37,993 bases of DNA from Aeromicrobium sp. (GCF_014378035.1 NZ_JACMOM010000208.1:1-37993), one strand, 5' to 3'. Positions 10,680 through 19,118 are shown, counted from the first letter of the stretch. Notes: generated from the sequence alone by a model not told the origin. Program-made: numbers and translations.

Positions 10680-11897
10680 TCAGCGGCAGCGAGCCAGGAT
10701 GAGCTCGGCGTACACACGCGCACAGGTCACGACGTCATCGATCAGCACGTGCTCGTCGATGGCGTGAGCATTCAGGATGGCGCCCGGACCGTACTGCACG
10801 GTGGGGATGCCGGCGTGGGCATACTGCCGCAGGTCGGAGCCGTAAGAGGCGCCAATGAGAGCCGGTTGCGGTTGACCGGCGGCCACGACCGCTGCCGCAA
10901 CCTGGTCGCCGAACGGGGGCCCCTCCGGGAGACGCCCGGCAGAGAAGTGCCCACCCGGCCACGTCACCGAGGGTGGGTTGGAGGCAAGCCAGGGGTCGGC
11001 GGCGGCGGCACCGGCGATGGCGTGCTCGAAAGCGGCCTTGGCATCGTCGAACGATTCGCCGGGCATGACTCCGTAGCGGCCTTCGGCGACCAGCTGATCG
11101 GGGACGGTGCTGGCCCAGTCGCCCGCGCGCAGGATGCCGACGTTGATGGGCCACGGCATGGGTCCGAACGGGGCCGGCGGCCCCGCGTTGCGTCGGGCCT
11201 CGAGCTCAGCGAGGCTGCGGTGCACGACGCTGAAGGCATCGATCGCGCTGTGGCCGGCGCTGCGCATCGAGCCGTGGGTCGCGCGGCCCTGCACCTCGAC
11301 GCGGAACGTGAGCGACCCGGCGTTGGCCGACACGACCTGCCCCGCGGTGGGTTCGGCGATGACGCACGACTCGCCGGTGTGCCCGCGCCGCAGGGTGGCG
11401 AACGTGCCGAGGCCGCCGTCCTCCTCGCCGATCACGGTGTGCACCGCGAACGGCCGCCGAAGGGCGATGTGGCCAACCGCGCGAGCGCCGGCGATGATCG
11501 CGACGACTCCACCCTTCATGTCACAGACCCCTCGGCCGTACCACCGGTCGTCGACCTCGCGAACGTTCCAGGGGTCGGCGTTCGTCCACGACTCGGGCTC
11601 GCCGGGTGGCACGACGTCGACGTGGCCATTGAGCACCAGCTCCGGGGTGCCCGGTCCGCTGACACCGACGCAGCCCCAAGCCTCGTCGCGCTCGACCTCC
11701 TCGCCGGGATAGCCCCCATCGGCCCTCAGCTCGTCGAGGTCGAGCCGCCACTGGTCGACCTCGAGCCCCAGCCCGGTGAGCGTTGCGGCGCACCACCGCT
11801 GGACAGCGATCTCGGCGTCGGAGCCGCCGATGCTCGGGATGTTGACGATCTGCGCGAGGTCGCGGCGGATCAGGTCGATGTCAATGTCGATGTCCAT
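10680..11897 (-). CDS. M20 family metallopeptidase / acetylornithine deacetylase-like amidohydrolase
   Basis: A 405-residue zinc-dependent hydrolase. Seen in order: LNGHVDVVP with the first metal histidine and catalytic Asp, GRGVCDMKGG with the bridging Asp, TVIGEEDGG with the catalytic Glu-Glu pair, a dimerisation domain (about residues 195-305), and GIPTVQYGPG followed by NAHAIDEHV with the last metal histidine. Family members cleave N-acyl amino acids, dipeptides, succinyl-diaminopimelate or carbamoyl groups; this one is closest in style to ArgE/DapE but stands apart from arginine or lysine genes. The odd N-terminus reads DIDIDID. A small ORF ends two bases before its ATG, so it may be translated by coupling. 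It converges on the metallophosphoesterase gene with a 12-base gap. Confidence 0.9.
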   Translation of the reverse strand: MDIDIDIDLIRRDLAQIVNIPSIGGSDAEIAVQRWCAATLTGLGLEVDQWRLDLDELRADGGYPGEEVERDEAWGCVGVSGPGTPELVLNGHVDVVPPGEPESWTNADPWNVREVDDRWYGRGVCDMKGGVVAIIAGARAVGHIALRRPFAVHTVIGEEDGGLGTFATLRRGHTGESCVIAEPTAGQVVSANAGSLTFRVEVQGRATHGSMRSAGHSAIDAFSVVHRSLAELEARRNAGPPAPFGPMPWPINVGILRAGDWASTVPDQLVAEGRYGVMPGESFDDAKAAFEHAIAGAAAADPWLASNPPSVTWPGGHFSAGRLPEGPPFGDQVAAAVVAAGQPQPALIGASYGSDLRQYAHAGIPTVQYGPGAILNAHAIDEHVLIDDVVTCARVYAELILARCR

Positions 11898-11899
11898 GC

Positions 11900-12102
11900 T
11901 CAGGCTCCTGCCCGGGGTGCGCGTGCGATGTCGCCGATCTCACCTGTGGCCACCGCGATCACGACGGCGTACACCTCGGTGGCGTCGTCCGGGAGCAGCC
12001 GGGAGCCGTTGGCGCAGCCTGATCGTTGCTGCCGCCTTGTGCCTTGGCGGGCATCTCGAGACCAGTGTCCTGCTCGTCGGTCGACCGAAGCGTCATGCCC
12101 AT
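11900..12102 (-). pseudogene. Small ORF with apparent 1-base frameshift, upstream of the M20 gene
   Basis: A TACGGT -10 hexamer lies exactly 6 bases before ATG 12102, matching the leaderless promoters elsewhere in the window. From there MGMTLRSTDEQDTGLEMPAK reads as plausible protein but the frame stops at 11959. The overlapping frame, offset by -1, then looks coding (GSRLLPDDATEVYAVVIAVA, then GEIGDIARAP) with codon third positions mostly G or C, and its TGA is two bases before the M20 ATG. Restoring one base near 12000-12020 would give a single protein of about 67 residues. It may be a sequencing error, a decayed gene or, less likely, a real frameshift site; no slippery heptamer is visible. 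I do not recognise the family. Confidence 0.45.
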
Positions 12103-12108
12103 GACGCG

Positions 12109-12167
12109 ACCGTATCTCGGTGGTACCACCCGGGCAACAAAGCCCGGATGCGGTGGGCCGATACTAT
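12109..12167. promoter_or_regulatory. Divergent promoter region with two palindromes
   Basis: Minus strand: TACGGT at 12114-12109, 6 bases before ATG 12102. Plus strand: TACTAT at 12162-12167, 9 bases before ATG 12177. Between them lie a perfect 12-base palindrome GGTGGTACCACC (12119-12130) and an adjoining dyad CCGGGC-aacaaa-GCCCGG (12130-12147). Neither would be in either transcript if the -10 calls are right, so they look like protein-binding DNA sites rather than RNA structures. The first palindrome falls in the spacer of the minus-strand promoter. Confidence 0.5.
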
Positions 12168-12176
12168 CGAGGCCTC

Positions 12177-14036
12177 ATGCTCGACGACCTCCTAGCCCAG
12201 CCGGCGTTTGCCCTCATCCGGGTGCGCGACTCCGACACCGTCACCCTCATCGGCGGGCCACGCACCGATCTGGAGTCGCTGACCGACATCCCCCTGACGT
12301 CTCGCTCTGGCGCTGGCTGGGACCACCTGGTGCTGGTGCCATTCGCCCAGGTGCGCGAACGTGGCTTCGAGGCACACCAGGACGGCACCCCGCTGTCGGC
12401 GATCGAGGCGGCCTACTCCGCCGACGTGTCGATCGCCGAGCTCCTGCCGCTCCTGCCGGACGTGGCAATCGAGTTCACCGACCGCGGTGGCTTCGAGACC
12501 TCCGACGACGACTACGCCGACATCGTGCGGCAGATCATCGACGACGAGATCGGTCAGGGTGAGGGAGCCAATCTCGTCATCGGCCGCCATTACCGCGCAC
12601 AGGTCGCTGACTGGGGCCACGAGCGCGCTCTTGCGGTGTTCCGGCGTCTGCTCGAGCGCGAGCGGGGAGCCTTCTGGACGTTCCTGATCTTCACCGGCGA
12701 CCGCTACCTCATCGGCGCTAGCCCCGAGCGGCACGTCAGCGTCGAGGACGGCCAGGTGCGCATGAACCCCATCAGCGGGACGTTCCGCATGCGCGGCCTC
12801 GAGACTCACGCCGACAAGAAGCGTGAGCTGCTGCGGTTCCTCAAGGACGAGAAGGAGATCTACGAGCTCTTCATGGTCGTCGACGAGGAGCCCAAGATGA
12901 TGTGCGACATCTGCCATGAGGGTGGACTCGTGCTCGGGCCCTACCTCAAGCCGATGACGCACCTCGTCCACACCGAGTACCTCCTGGCCGGGCGCACCCG
13001 CCGCGACATTCGTGAGGTGCTGCGCGACTCGATGTTCGCCGCCACCGTCACCGGGAGCCCCGTCGAGAACGCCTGCCGGCTCATCAGGAAGTACGAGCTC
13101 GAGGGCCGGGGTTACTACGCCGGTCTCGCGGCGCTGGTCGGGCGCGACGATGACGGCCTGCCGCGTGTCGATGCACCGATCTTCATCCGCACGGCCGACG
13201 TCGATCTCGAGGGCAACGTGAAGGTGACGGCCGGCGCCACGCTCGTTCGCGATTCCGACGCGATCCACGAGACCAAGGAGACCTGGGCCAAGGCCTCGGG
13301 CATCCTCAGCGCGTTCGGCCTGGTCGAGTCGGCGCCCGAGCCCGTCGAGGGCTTCGATGCGTTCACGCTCGAGGACGAGGTGCTCATCGCGCTCGGCTTG
13401 CGCAACCAGAGACTCAGCCAGTTCTGGCTCACCGACCAGTCGGGTGCGGCCCCCGTGCCGTCACTGGTGGGCAAGCGAGTCGTGGTGCTCGACGCCGAGG
13501 ACGACTTCGTCAACATGCTGTCGCACGTCTTCGGGGTACTCGGCATGAGCACCGACGTCGTCCGTCACGAGGCCTATGCCGACGGCGACCTCGACGGCTA
13601 CGACCTCGTCGTGGTCGGGCCGGGTCCCGGCGATCCGCGGGAGGTCGACGATCCTCGGATGGCGGTCATGCACCAGGTCGTCGAGGGGCTCCTCGCCACG
13701 AAGCGTCCATTCCTCGCGGTGTGCCTCGGCCATCAGGTGCTGAGCCACCAGATCGGCTTCGACGTCGTGTTCAAGGACATCGTGTTCCAGGGCACCCAGA
13801 GCAGGCTCACCGTTCTCGACCGGGCTGAGACCGTCGGCTTCTACAACACCTTCGTGGCCCGCGTCCCGGACTCTGGCCTGCCTGACGGTGTGACGGTCGA
13901 GACCGACCCCGCCACCGGCGACATCCACCTCGTCGCGGGCCCGCACTACCGCGGGGTGCAGTTCCACGCCGAGTCGATCCTCACCCACAACGGATTCGGC
14001 ATCCTGCGCGACCTCGTGACCGACCTCATCGGCTGA
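12177..14036 (+). CDS. PhzE-like chorismate-utilising enzyme (TrpE-TrpG fusion)
   Basis: A 619-residue fusion of a chorismate-binding synthase (about 1-400) and a class I glutamine amidotransferase (about 425-619). The synthase part has MNPISGTFRMRG, KMMCDICHEGGLVLGPYLK, LVHTEYLLAGR and TVTGSPVENACRLI, a pattern I know from PhzE, which makes 2-amino-2-deoxyisochorismate, more than from TrpE. The amidotransferase has LVVVGPGPGDPR, nucleophile Cys516 in AVCLGHQVLS, and GVQFHAES with the His-Glu pair. No other phenazine or tryptophan genes are nearby, so the product (ADIC or anthranilate) is open. ATG 12177 begins the conserved region; a short GAGG is only 4 bases upstream, and the -10 is so near that the leader would be a few bases at most. 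Confidence 0.9.
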   Translation: MLDDLLAQPAFALIRVRDSDTVTLIGGPRTDLESLTDIPLTSRSGAGWDHLVLVPFAQVRERGFEAHQDGTPLSAIEAAYSADVSIAELLPLLPDVAIEFTDRGGFETSDDDYADIVRQIIDDEIGQGEGANLVIGRHYRAQVADWGHERALAVFRRLLERERGAFWTFLIFTGDRYLIGASPERHVSVEDGQVRMNPISGTFRMRGLETHADKKRELLRFLKDEKEIYELFMVVDEEPKMMCDICHEGGLVLGPYLKPMTHLVHTEYLLAGRTRRDIREVLRDSMFAATVTGSPVENACRLIRKYELEGRGYYAGLAALVGRDDDGLPRVDAPIFIRTADVDLEGNVKVTAGATLVRDSDAIHETKETWAKASGILSAFGLVESAPEPVEGFDAFTLEDEVLIALGLRNQRLSQFWLTDQSGAAPVPSLVGKRVVVLDAEDDFVNMLSHVFGVLGMSTDVVRHEAYADGDLDGYDLVVVGPGPGDPREVDDPRMAVMHQVVEGLLATKRPFLAVCLGHQVLSHQIGFDVVFKDIVFQGTQSRLTVLDRAETVGFYNTFVARVPDSGLPDGVTVETDPATGDIHLVAGPHYRGVQFHAESILTHNGFGILRDLVTDLIG

Positions 14037-14057
14037 CGTCGCCCACTCGGGGCGGAG

Positions 14058-14261
14058 TCAGCTCTTGAGCTTGCGCAGGGCGGATGGCTCGTGGGCTGCC
14101 CGTGCCCCGGTCTTCTCGCTCTCGACGACGAGCTTCGGCTCGTCCGCCGAGGCCTTCCATCGCTGCTTGGCGAGGGTGAAGTCCTTGGTCCTCTTCTCCA
14201 CGATCTTGCCCTGTGTGCGTCCCTGCGGGGTGTCCCAGCTGACCCGGTCTCCGACGTTCAT
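14058..14261 (-). CDS. DUF2945 small protein (hypervirulence-associated TUDOR-like domain)
   Basis: A 67-residue basic protein starting MNVGDRVSWDTPQGRTQGKI and ending SALRKLKS. The opening, a small beta-strand module with V-x-W and a G-x-I turn, and the length match the DUF2945 family, whose fold is TUDOR-like and whose function is not established. ATG 14261 has no Shine-Dalgarno sequence but CAGACT lies 6 bases upstream, consistent with a leaderless mRNA. It converges on the PhzE-like gene with a 21-base gap and no clear terminator. Longer open frames over this stretch extend into non-coding sequence. Confidence 0.8.
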   Translation of the reverse strand: MNVGDRVSWDTPQGRTQGKIVEKRTKDFTLAKQRWKASADEPKLVVESEKTGARAAHEPSALRKLKS

Positions 14262-14267
14262 GCGTCC

Positions 14268-14273
14268 AGTCTG
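14268..14273 (-). promoter_or_regulatory. Leaderless-type -10 of the DUF2945 gene
   Basis: CAGACT (NANNNT) on the minus strand ends 6 bases before ATG 14261, placing the transcription start at the start codon. Confidence 0.45.
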
Positions 14274-14344
14274 AACGAGGATCCGGCTCCCTGCCCGTCG
14301 ACGCCGCCAGAAGGGCTGGGACGGGCTTGCGCAGGAGGACGCGG

Positions 14345-15244
14345 TCAGGCCGTGCGGGCCGGTTGCCTCGAACGGAGGCGGGTGATGGCGACGCCGAGGA
14401 GGCACAGCGCGCCGCCGACGAAGGCCAACGCCGCGGGGACCTCGTCGAGCACTGCCCAAGAGATGAGGGTGGCAACGGCGGGGACAAGATAGGTGGTGGA
14501 GGCGGTCTGGCCGGAGGAGAGCCGCTTGAGCGCGTAGGACCAGGTGCTGAACCCGATGGCCGTCGGGAACACCCCGAGGTAGAGGAGCCACGCGATGTCG
14601 TGGGTCGAGGCGCCGCTCACTTCATTCACCAGTGCCGGCGCGAAGGGCAGACACATCACGAGCCCCACGACGCACCCGAGCCACACCGACATGACCGGCG
14701 TGATGTGGGTGAGGGCGAGCTTCTGGGCGATGACACCGAAGGCGCAGACCACGGCTGCGAGCGCGCACAGCAGAACGCCTGTGGTGCTGGCGGTCTCGAC
14801 GGCGCTGGTGTCGCGTCCGGCACCCACCGCGATGATGGCGACGCCGGCGAATGCGACGGCGATGCCGACCAACAGTGGGCGCGGGAAGCCTTCCTTGAGC
14901 AGGAAACCGGCGAGCAGTGCCACGAGGGCTGGAGCGATGTTGACGACCAGGGCCGCGGTACCGGCATCCACATGCCGCTCTCCGGCGTTCAGGAAGATGT
15001 TGTAGAGGCCGAACCACACGACGCCGTAGATGATGACCAGGCCGAGCGGGCGACCGGAGGGGAAACGGTGTCGGTCGGGGCGAGCGATGGCCGTGAGCAC
15101 CACCGCGCCGACCACCAGACGGCCGAGAGTGAGCGACCCGGGCGAGAAGGTGTCGCCGACAGCCCGGATGCCGACGAAGGCTGAGGCCCACAGCACTACC
15201 GTGACCAGCAGCGCCGGCAGGGACAGGTCACGTTCGGTGTTCAC
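14345..15244 (-). CDS. EamA/DMT superfamily transporter
   Basis: A 299-residue protein made almost wholly of about ten membrane helices in two related halves, as in EamA (drug/metabolite) transporters. Typical features are the early LWASAFVGIRAVG segment and the repeat-equivalent FSTWSYALKRLSSGQTAST in the second half, followed by the short basic tail RLRSRQPARTA. Members export metabolites or amino acids; the substrate here is unknown. The start is GTG 15244 with TACCGT 6 bases upstream and no ribosome-binding site, so probably leaderless. The htrA gene lies upstream on the same strand, with a strong terminator between. Confidence 0.9.
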   Translation of the reverse strand: MNTERDLSLPALLVTVVLWASAFVGIRAVGDTFSPGSLTLGRLVVGAVVLTAIARPDRHRFPSGRPLGLVIIYGVVWFGLYNIFLNAGERHVDAGTAALVVNIAPALVALLAGFLLKEGFPRPLLVGIAVAFAGVAIIAVGAGRDTSAVETASTTGVLLCALAAVVCAFGVIAQKLALTHITPVMSVWLGCVVGLVMCLPFAPALVNEVSGASTHDIAWLLYLGVFPTAIGFSTWSYALKRLSSGQTASTTYLVPAVATLISWAVLDEVPAALAFVGGALCLLGVAITRLRSRQPARTA

Positions 15245-15250
15245 GTGCCA

Positions 15251-15256
15251 ACGGTA
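15251..15256 (-). promoter_or_regulatory. Leaderless-type -10 of the first EamA gene
   Basis: TACCGT on the minus strand ends 6 bases before GTG 15244. Confidence 0.6.
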
Positions 15257-15308
15257 GTGACTGCTGCTCGCAATTCACGAGTGAAAATCGGCCATCCTCC
15301 CGCGCAAT

Positions 15309-15343
15309 CCCGCCGACCACCCCCGGTGGAGGTGGTCGGCGGG
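15309..15343 (-). terminator. Strong hairpin terminator after the mprA-mprB-pepD-like operon
   Basis: CCCGCCGACCACC (15309-15321) and GGTGGTCGGCGGG (15331-15343) form a perfect 13-bp stem with a 9-base loop, 17 bases past the pepD stop. No T-tract follows, which is common for actinobacterial terminators. Confidence 0.75.
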
Positions 15344-15359
15344 CTGGTGGTGGTGGAGG

Positions 15360-16919
15360 TCAGCTGCCGAGGTCGCCGCCGTCGGACTGGAGCGTCACGT
15401 CTGCCTTGTCCTTCTGGCCGTTGCGCATGTAGGTGATGGTGACCTTCTGGCCGGGCTCGAATCCCCGCACGGAGGCGACGAGCGCCTCGGAGCTGGACAC
15501 CAGGTTGCCGTTGAGCGAGGTGATGATGTCGCCCTTTTTCAGCCCGGCCTTGTCGCCCGCGCCACCGGAGGTGACTTCCTTGACCTCGGCGCCGATGCCG
15601 GTGATGCCGTCGTCGGACACGGCGGGTGAGACCGTGACGCCGATCTTGGCGTGCTGCACCTTTTCACCCTTGACGAGGTGCTTGGAGACGTTCTTGGCGA
15701 GGTCGATCGGGATCGCGAAGCCGAGGCCGATCGACCCGGAGGCCGATGGAGAGCCTCCGTTGGAGCGGATCGCGGAGTTGATGGCGATGACCCGGCCCTG
15801 CAGGTCGACGAGGGGACCGCCGGAGTTGCCGGGGTTGATCGCCGCGTCGGTCTGGACCGCCGGGAACGTCGGCGAGACGCCGCCCTGGGGAGCGCTGCCA
15901 CCGTCGGAGGACGTGACGGGCCGGTTGAGCGCCGAGATGATGCCTTGCGTCACGGTGCTCTCGAGGCCGAAGGGCGAGCCGATGGCGACGACCTCCTGCC
16001 CGACCTTGAGGTCGGCGGACGTGCCGAGCACCGCAGGGGTGAGGCCGCTCTTGCCTTCCGCCTTGACGACGGCGAGGTCGGTGACGGGATCGCGACCGAC
16101 GATGCTCGCCTTGGCGTTGGTGCCGTCGTTGAAGGCCACGGTGATGCTGCCCTTGTCGGCAGCGACCTCCACCACGTGGTTGTTGGTCAGGATCTGGCCG
16201 TCACTGCTGATGATGATGCCGGTGCCGGAGCCCGATTCGGTGGCTCCCTTGACGTTGATCTGGACGACCGAGGGAAGGACCTTCTGGGCGACCTGTTCGA
16301 CTGCTCCGGCGGGGGCATTGGTGTTGCTGGTCTTGCCGGTGTCGAGCGAGCTGACGGTGGTGCTGTTGCCATCGCCGTTCTGGTCCTGCACCCACGAACC
16401 GCCGTAGCCCGCGCCAGCAGCCAGCACGAGGAAGGCGGTCGCGGCGGCGATCTTGCGCCCGCGCTGCTTCTTGGTCTTGGCTGGCGGCTCGTCGCGAGGC
16501 GTGAGCGGTGAAGCGGCTGAGGCGGTGGGCTCGTTCTCGTGGAACGGGGGAAGCGTCTCGGTAGGGGTCGTCGCAGCGGCGGAGGCACCGGTCGCAGCGC
16601 CGGGGTGCTCGGACGCCGGGGGGTAGCGGTGCGTGTAGGAGTCGGGCGCAGGCGTGCTGTCAGGCGCGGAGGCCGCAGTGCCGCCAGCCGCGGCGGGCGA
16701 CTCTGCCTCGACGGGCGTGGGTGCCACCGGGACGGTGGGTTCTGTCGACGAGTCCGATGCTGTGGGCTGCTCGGTCGTCGGCTGATCGACGGCCGGCTCC
16801 GACGTCGGGGTCGCTTCGCGCGGCGAGGCGTCAGGCTCGGGCGCGTGTTCTGCTGCAGCGTCACGCTCCGCTGGGGGGACGTAGGGGCGGGCGGCGAACG
16901 GATCGTTCGAATCGGTCAT
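15360..16919 (-). CDS. pepD: HtrA/PepD-type membrane serine protease with PDZ domain
   Basis: A 519-residue protein: a long Pro/Ala/Glu/Thr-rich cytoplasmic tail (1-150), a basic patch then one membrane helix (about 156-176), an extracytoplasmic trypsin-like domain with catalytic triad His248 (ILTNNHVV), Asp281 (DPVTDLAVV) and Ser366 (INPGNSGGPL), and a C-terminal PDZ domain (about 425-510, with AGLKKGDIITSLNGN). It would degrade or refold damaged envelope proteins. It follows a two-component pair in the same order as mycobacterial mprA-mprB-pepD. ATG 16919 starts a typical soluble tail and has GAATCT 6 bases upstream; a TTG at 16994 that overlaps the kinase stop is also open but gives an unlikely sequence. 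Confidence 0.93.
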   Translation of the reverse strand: MTDSNDPFAARPYVPPAERDAAAEHAPEPDASPREATPTSEPAVDQPTTEQPTASDSSTEPTVPVAPTPVEAESPAAAGGTAASAPDSTPAPDSYTHRYPPASEHPGAATGASAAATTPTETLPPFHENEPTASAASPLTPRDEPPAKTKKQRGRKIAAATAFLVLAAGAGYGGSWVQDQNGDGNSTTVSSLDTGKTSNTNAPAGAVEQVAQKVLPSVVQINVKGATESGSGTGIIISSDGQILTNNHVVEVAADKGSITVAFNDGTNAKASIVGRDPVTDLAVVKAEGKSGLTPAVLGTSADLKVGQEVVAIGSPFGLESTVTQGIISALNRPVTSSDGGSAPQGGVSPTFPAVQTDAAINPGNSGGPLVDLQGRVIAINSAIRSNGGSPSASGSIGLGFAIPIDLAKNVSKHLVKGEKVQHAKIGVTVSPAVSDDGITGIGAEVKEVTSGGAGDKAGLKKGDIITSLNGNLVSSSEALVASVRGFEPGQKVTITYMRNGQKDKADVTLQSDGGDLGS

Positions 16920-16925
16920 AAAGAT

Positions 16926-16931
16926 AGATTC
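16926..16931 (-). promoter_or_regulatory. Leaderless-type -10 of pepD
   Basis: GAATCT on the minus strand ends 6 bases before ATG 16919, in the 71-base gap after mprB. It suggests that pepD can be transcribed on its own as well as by read-through. Confidence 0.4.
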
Positions 16932-16990
16932 TCGCTTATCTCTGAAGAAGATGTGAGAGGGGAGTGTGAGCGCGACAAGAAAGTGCGGGG

Positions 16991-18379
16991 TCAACCGTGG
17001 TGTGTATCGGGCAGGGTGAGCGTGAAGACCGTCCCAGCACCGGTCTCGGAGGCGACATCGACGGTGCCTCCGTGCCGCTCGGCCGCGCGCTTCACGATCG
17101 AGAGACCGAGCCCCGAGCCGGGCAGCGTCCGCGCCTCGCGTGAGCGGTAGAAGCGGTCGAAGATGTGCGGGAGGTCACGGGCCTCGATGCCGGGCCCCTC
17201 GTCGGACACCGTCAGGGAGCCGTCGATGAGGCTCACGTGGACGGTGCCTCCGGGCGGCGACCACTTGGTCGCGTTGTCCAGGAGATTGGTGACGGCTCGC
17301 TCAAGCAGCTGAGGCTCGCCGAACACCATCCAGGTGTGCAGGTCGAGGTTGAACGTGACGCTCTGCGCGCGAAGGCGGACACGGTCGACCGCCTGTGTGA
17401 TGACATCGGCGAAGTCGAGTGGCTCAGGGTCGCGACGCATCGGCTCGTCACGGGCCAGCTCGACGAGGTCGCCGACCAACGTGGTGAGCTCCTCGAGCTG
17501 GGAGCGGACGTCGCCCATGATCTCGTGTCGCTGCTCGGTGGACAACGACCGCTCGGTGTTGTCGGCGGCCTGCCCGATCAGCTCGATGTTGGTGCGCAGG
17601 CTGGTGAGCGGGGTGCGCAGCTCGTGGCCAGCGTCGGCGACGAGCTGGCGCTGGCGCTGCTGTGACGCGTCGAGCGCCTGGAGCATCGAGTTGAACGACG
17701 TGGTGAGACGGGCCAGCTCGTCGTGGCCGGTGACCTCGATCGGGGTCAGCTCGGCGGTGCGCGCCACCCGTTCGGTGGCGGCGGTGAGCCTACGGACGGG
17801 TCTGAGCCCGTTGGCCGCCACGGCCCAGCCCGCGACTCCGGCCAGCGCAACGCCGGCGAGGCTGCAGAGCAGCAGGATGACCTTGAGGCGTTCGAGCGCG
17901 TTCTGGATCGACTCCATCGACTGGGCGATGACCAGCGCCGTGCCCTGACCAGCCGGAACCGCCACCACCCGGTAGGGCGTGGTGCGGATGCTGACGGTGC
18001 GCATCGAGCGACGCTGCTCACCGATGGAGACCGCGACCTCGTGGTAGCTGATGTAGGGGGCCGCGTCCTCGGCGTCGGTGCTGGAGAACAGGACGCCACC
18101 GCGCACGACCGAGAGCTGGACGTCGGCCACGGCGAGCGCCTCGGCCGGGGTCTGGCGGATCGTCGCCTCGGCAAAGTTGGCGGTGACAGCCGCATTGGCG
18201 CGGCGAAGCATCGAGTCGTCGAGCGAGCTCTGGAACTCTGCGCGGACGACCACGAACACGATGGCACTGACGACGCTGAGCGTCGCCGCGACGGCCAGCG
18301 TCGTGAGGATGGCGACCCGCAACGCGAGCGTCAGGCGCTCGGTGAGGGGGCGGATCAGACGGTGGAGTGCCTCGATCAC
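16991..18379 (-). CDS. mprB: MprB-like sensor histidine kinase
   Basis: A 462-residue membrane kinase. One membrane helix at about 20-46, an extracytoplasmic sensor region to about 163, a second helix about 167-189, a HAMP linker, then the phospho-acceptor His252 in [16 protein letters not shown]-box [14 protein letters not shown]1 [10 protein letters not shown]-box FDRFYRS and G2 [11 protein letters not shown]. In mycobacteria MprB senses envelope stress. It starts with GTG overlapping the regulator stop by 4 bases (GTGA) and precedes the protease gene, so sensor, regulator and protease form one envelope-stress unit. Orthology rests on gene order and the closeness of the partner regulator; the kinase alone would only support a general call. 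Confidence 0.92.
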   Translation of the reverse strand: MIEALHRLIRPLTERLTLALRVAILTTLAVAATLSVVSAIVFVVVRAEFQSSLDDSMLRRANAAVTANFAEATIRQTPAEALAVADVQLSVVRGGVLFSSTDAEDAAPYISYHEVAVSIGEQRRSMRTVSIRTTPYRVVAVPAGQGTALVIAQSMESIQNALERLKVILLLCSLAGVALAGVAGWAVAANGLRPVRRLTAATERVARTAELTPIEVTGHDELARLTTSFNSMLQALDASQQRQRQLVADAGHELRTPLTSLRTNIELIGQAADNTERSLSTEQRHEIMGDVRSQLEELTTLVGDLVELARDEPMRRDPEPLDFADVITQAVDRVRLRAQSVTFNLDLHTWMVFGEPQLLERAVTNLLDNATKWSPPGGTVHVSLIDGSLTVSDEGPGIEARDLPHIFDRFYRSREARTLPGSGLGLSIVKRAAERHGGTVDVASETGAGTVFTLTLPDTHHG

Positions 18380-19074
18380 GGGGGCGTCTCGCGCAGGACG
18401 TATCCGACGCCACGCACGGTGTGCAACAGGCGCGACTCGCCCTCGGCCTCAAGCTTGCGTCGGACGTAGCCGACGTAGACCTCGAGTGAGTTGGCGGTCG
18501 TGGGGAAGTCGAAGCCCCAGACCTCCTCGAGGATGAACGACCGCTCAAGGACCCGCTTGGGTCGCTGCAGGAACAGCTCCAGTAGTGCGAACTCCGTGCG
18601 TGTGAGGGACAGCGATCGTTGGCCGCGGCTGACGTCACGCGTGACCGGATCGAGGGTGAGGTCGGCGAACACCAGAGGCGCCTCGTCGGGCTCGACGGCC
18701 GCCGCACGACTCGACCGGCGAAGCAGCGAGCGCACGCGGGCCAGCAGCTCTTCGAGCGCGAAGGGCTTGGTGAGGTAGTCGTCGGCCCCGGCGTCGAGCC
18801 CGTCGACCCGGTCGGACACGGCGTCACGAGCGGTGAGGACCAGGATCGGGACGTCGTTGCCGGCGTTGCGCAGCGCGCGGGTGGCTTCGAGCCCGTCAAG
18901 GCGCGGCATCATGACGTCCATGATGATCGCGTCGGGGTTGATCTGCGGTGTCCGTGCCAGCGCCTCGGCGCCATCGGACGCGAGGTCCACGGTGTAGCCG
19001 TTGAACTCCAGTGAGCGTCTGAGCGAGTCACGCACGGCACGATCATCGTCGACGACAAGAATGCGCATGGGCAC
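18376..19074 (-). CDS. mprA: MprA-like OmpR-family response regulator
   Basis: A 232-residue regulator: receiver domain with acidic pocket VVDDD, phospho-acceptor Asp53 in [14 protein letters not shown] and [20 protein letters not shown], then a winged-helix DNA-binding domain with [25 protein letters not shown] and ending [15 protein letters not shown]. These stretches are very close to MprA as I remember it. GTG 19074 is preferred because GAGG lies 6 bases upstream; the ATG six bases later would be spaced too far. Two CTCAG direct repeats 11 bases apart sit just upstream and suggest autoregulation. Confidence 0.95.
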   Translation of the reverse strand: MPMRILVVDDDRAVRDSLRRSLEFNGYTVDLASDGAEALARTPQINPDAIIMDVMMPRLDGLEATRALRNAGNDVPILVLTARDAVSDRVDGLDAGADDYLTKPFALEELLARVRSLLRRSSRAAAVEPDEAPLVFADLTLDPVTRDVSRGQRSLSLTRTEFALLELFLQRPKRVLERSFILEEVWGFDFPTTANSLEVYVGYVRRKLEAEGESRLLHTVRGVGYVLRETPP

Positions 19075-19090
19075 AGTCTGCCTCGTACGG

Positions 19091-19106
19091 CTGAGACTTC
19101 GCTGAG
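19091..19106 (-). promoter_or_regulatory. Direct repeat CTCAG-N6-CTCAG, likely regulator binding site
   Basis: On the minus strand CTCAG occurs twice with an 11-base period in the 44-base gap before mprA. OmpR-family regulators commonly bind direct repeats about one helical turn apart, so this is a candidate autoregulatory site. No other copy was noted before pepD. Confidence 0.45.
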
Positions 19107-19118
19107 GTCGGCCGGCCC

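Noticed and set aside
12119-12170. T-box riboswitch or tryptophan attenuator before the PhzE-like gene (GGTGGTACC and two Trp codons)
   Set aside because: The motif is a symmetric DNA palindrome without the rest of a T-box, there is no leader peptide start or terminator fold, and the predicted transcript starts after it.
16920-16994. Longer PepD start at TTG 16994
   Set aside because: It overlaps the kinase stop neatly, but the added residues do not fit the protein and a promoter-spaced ATG lies at 16919.
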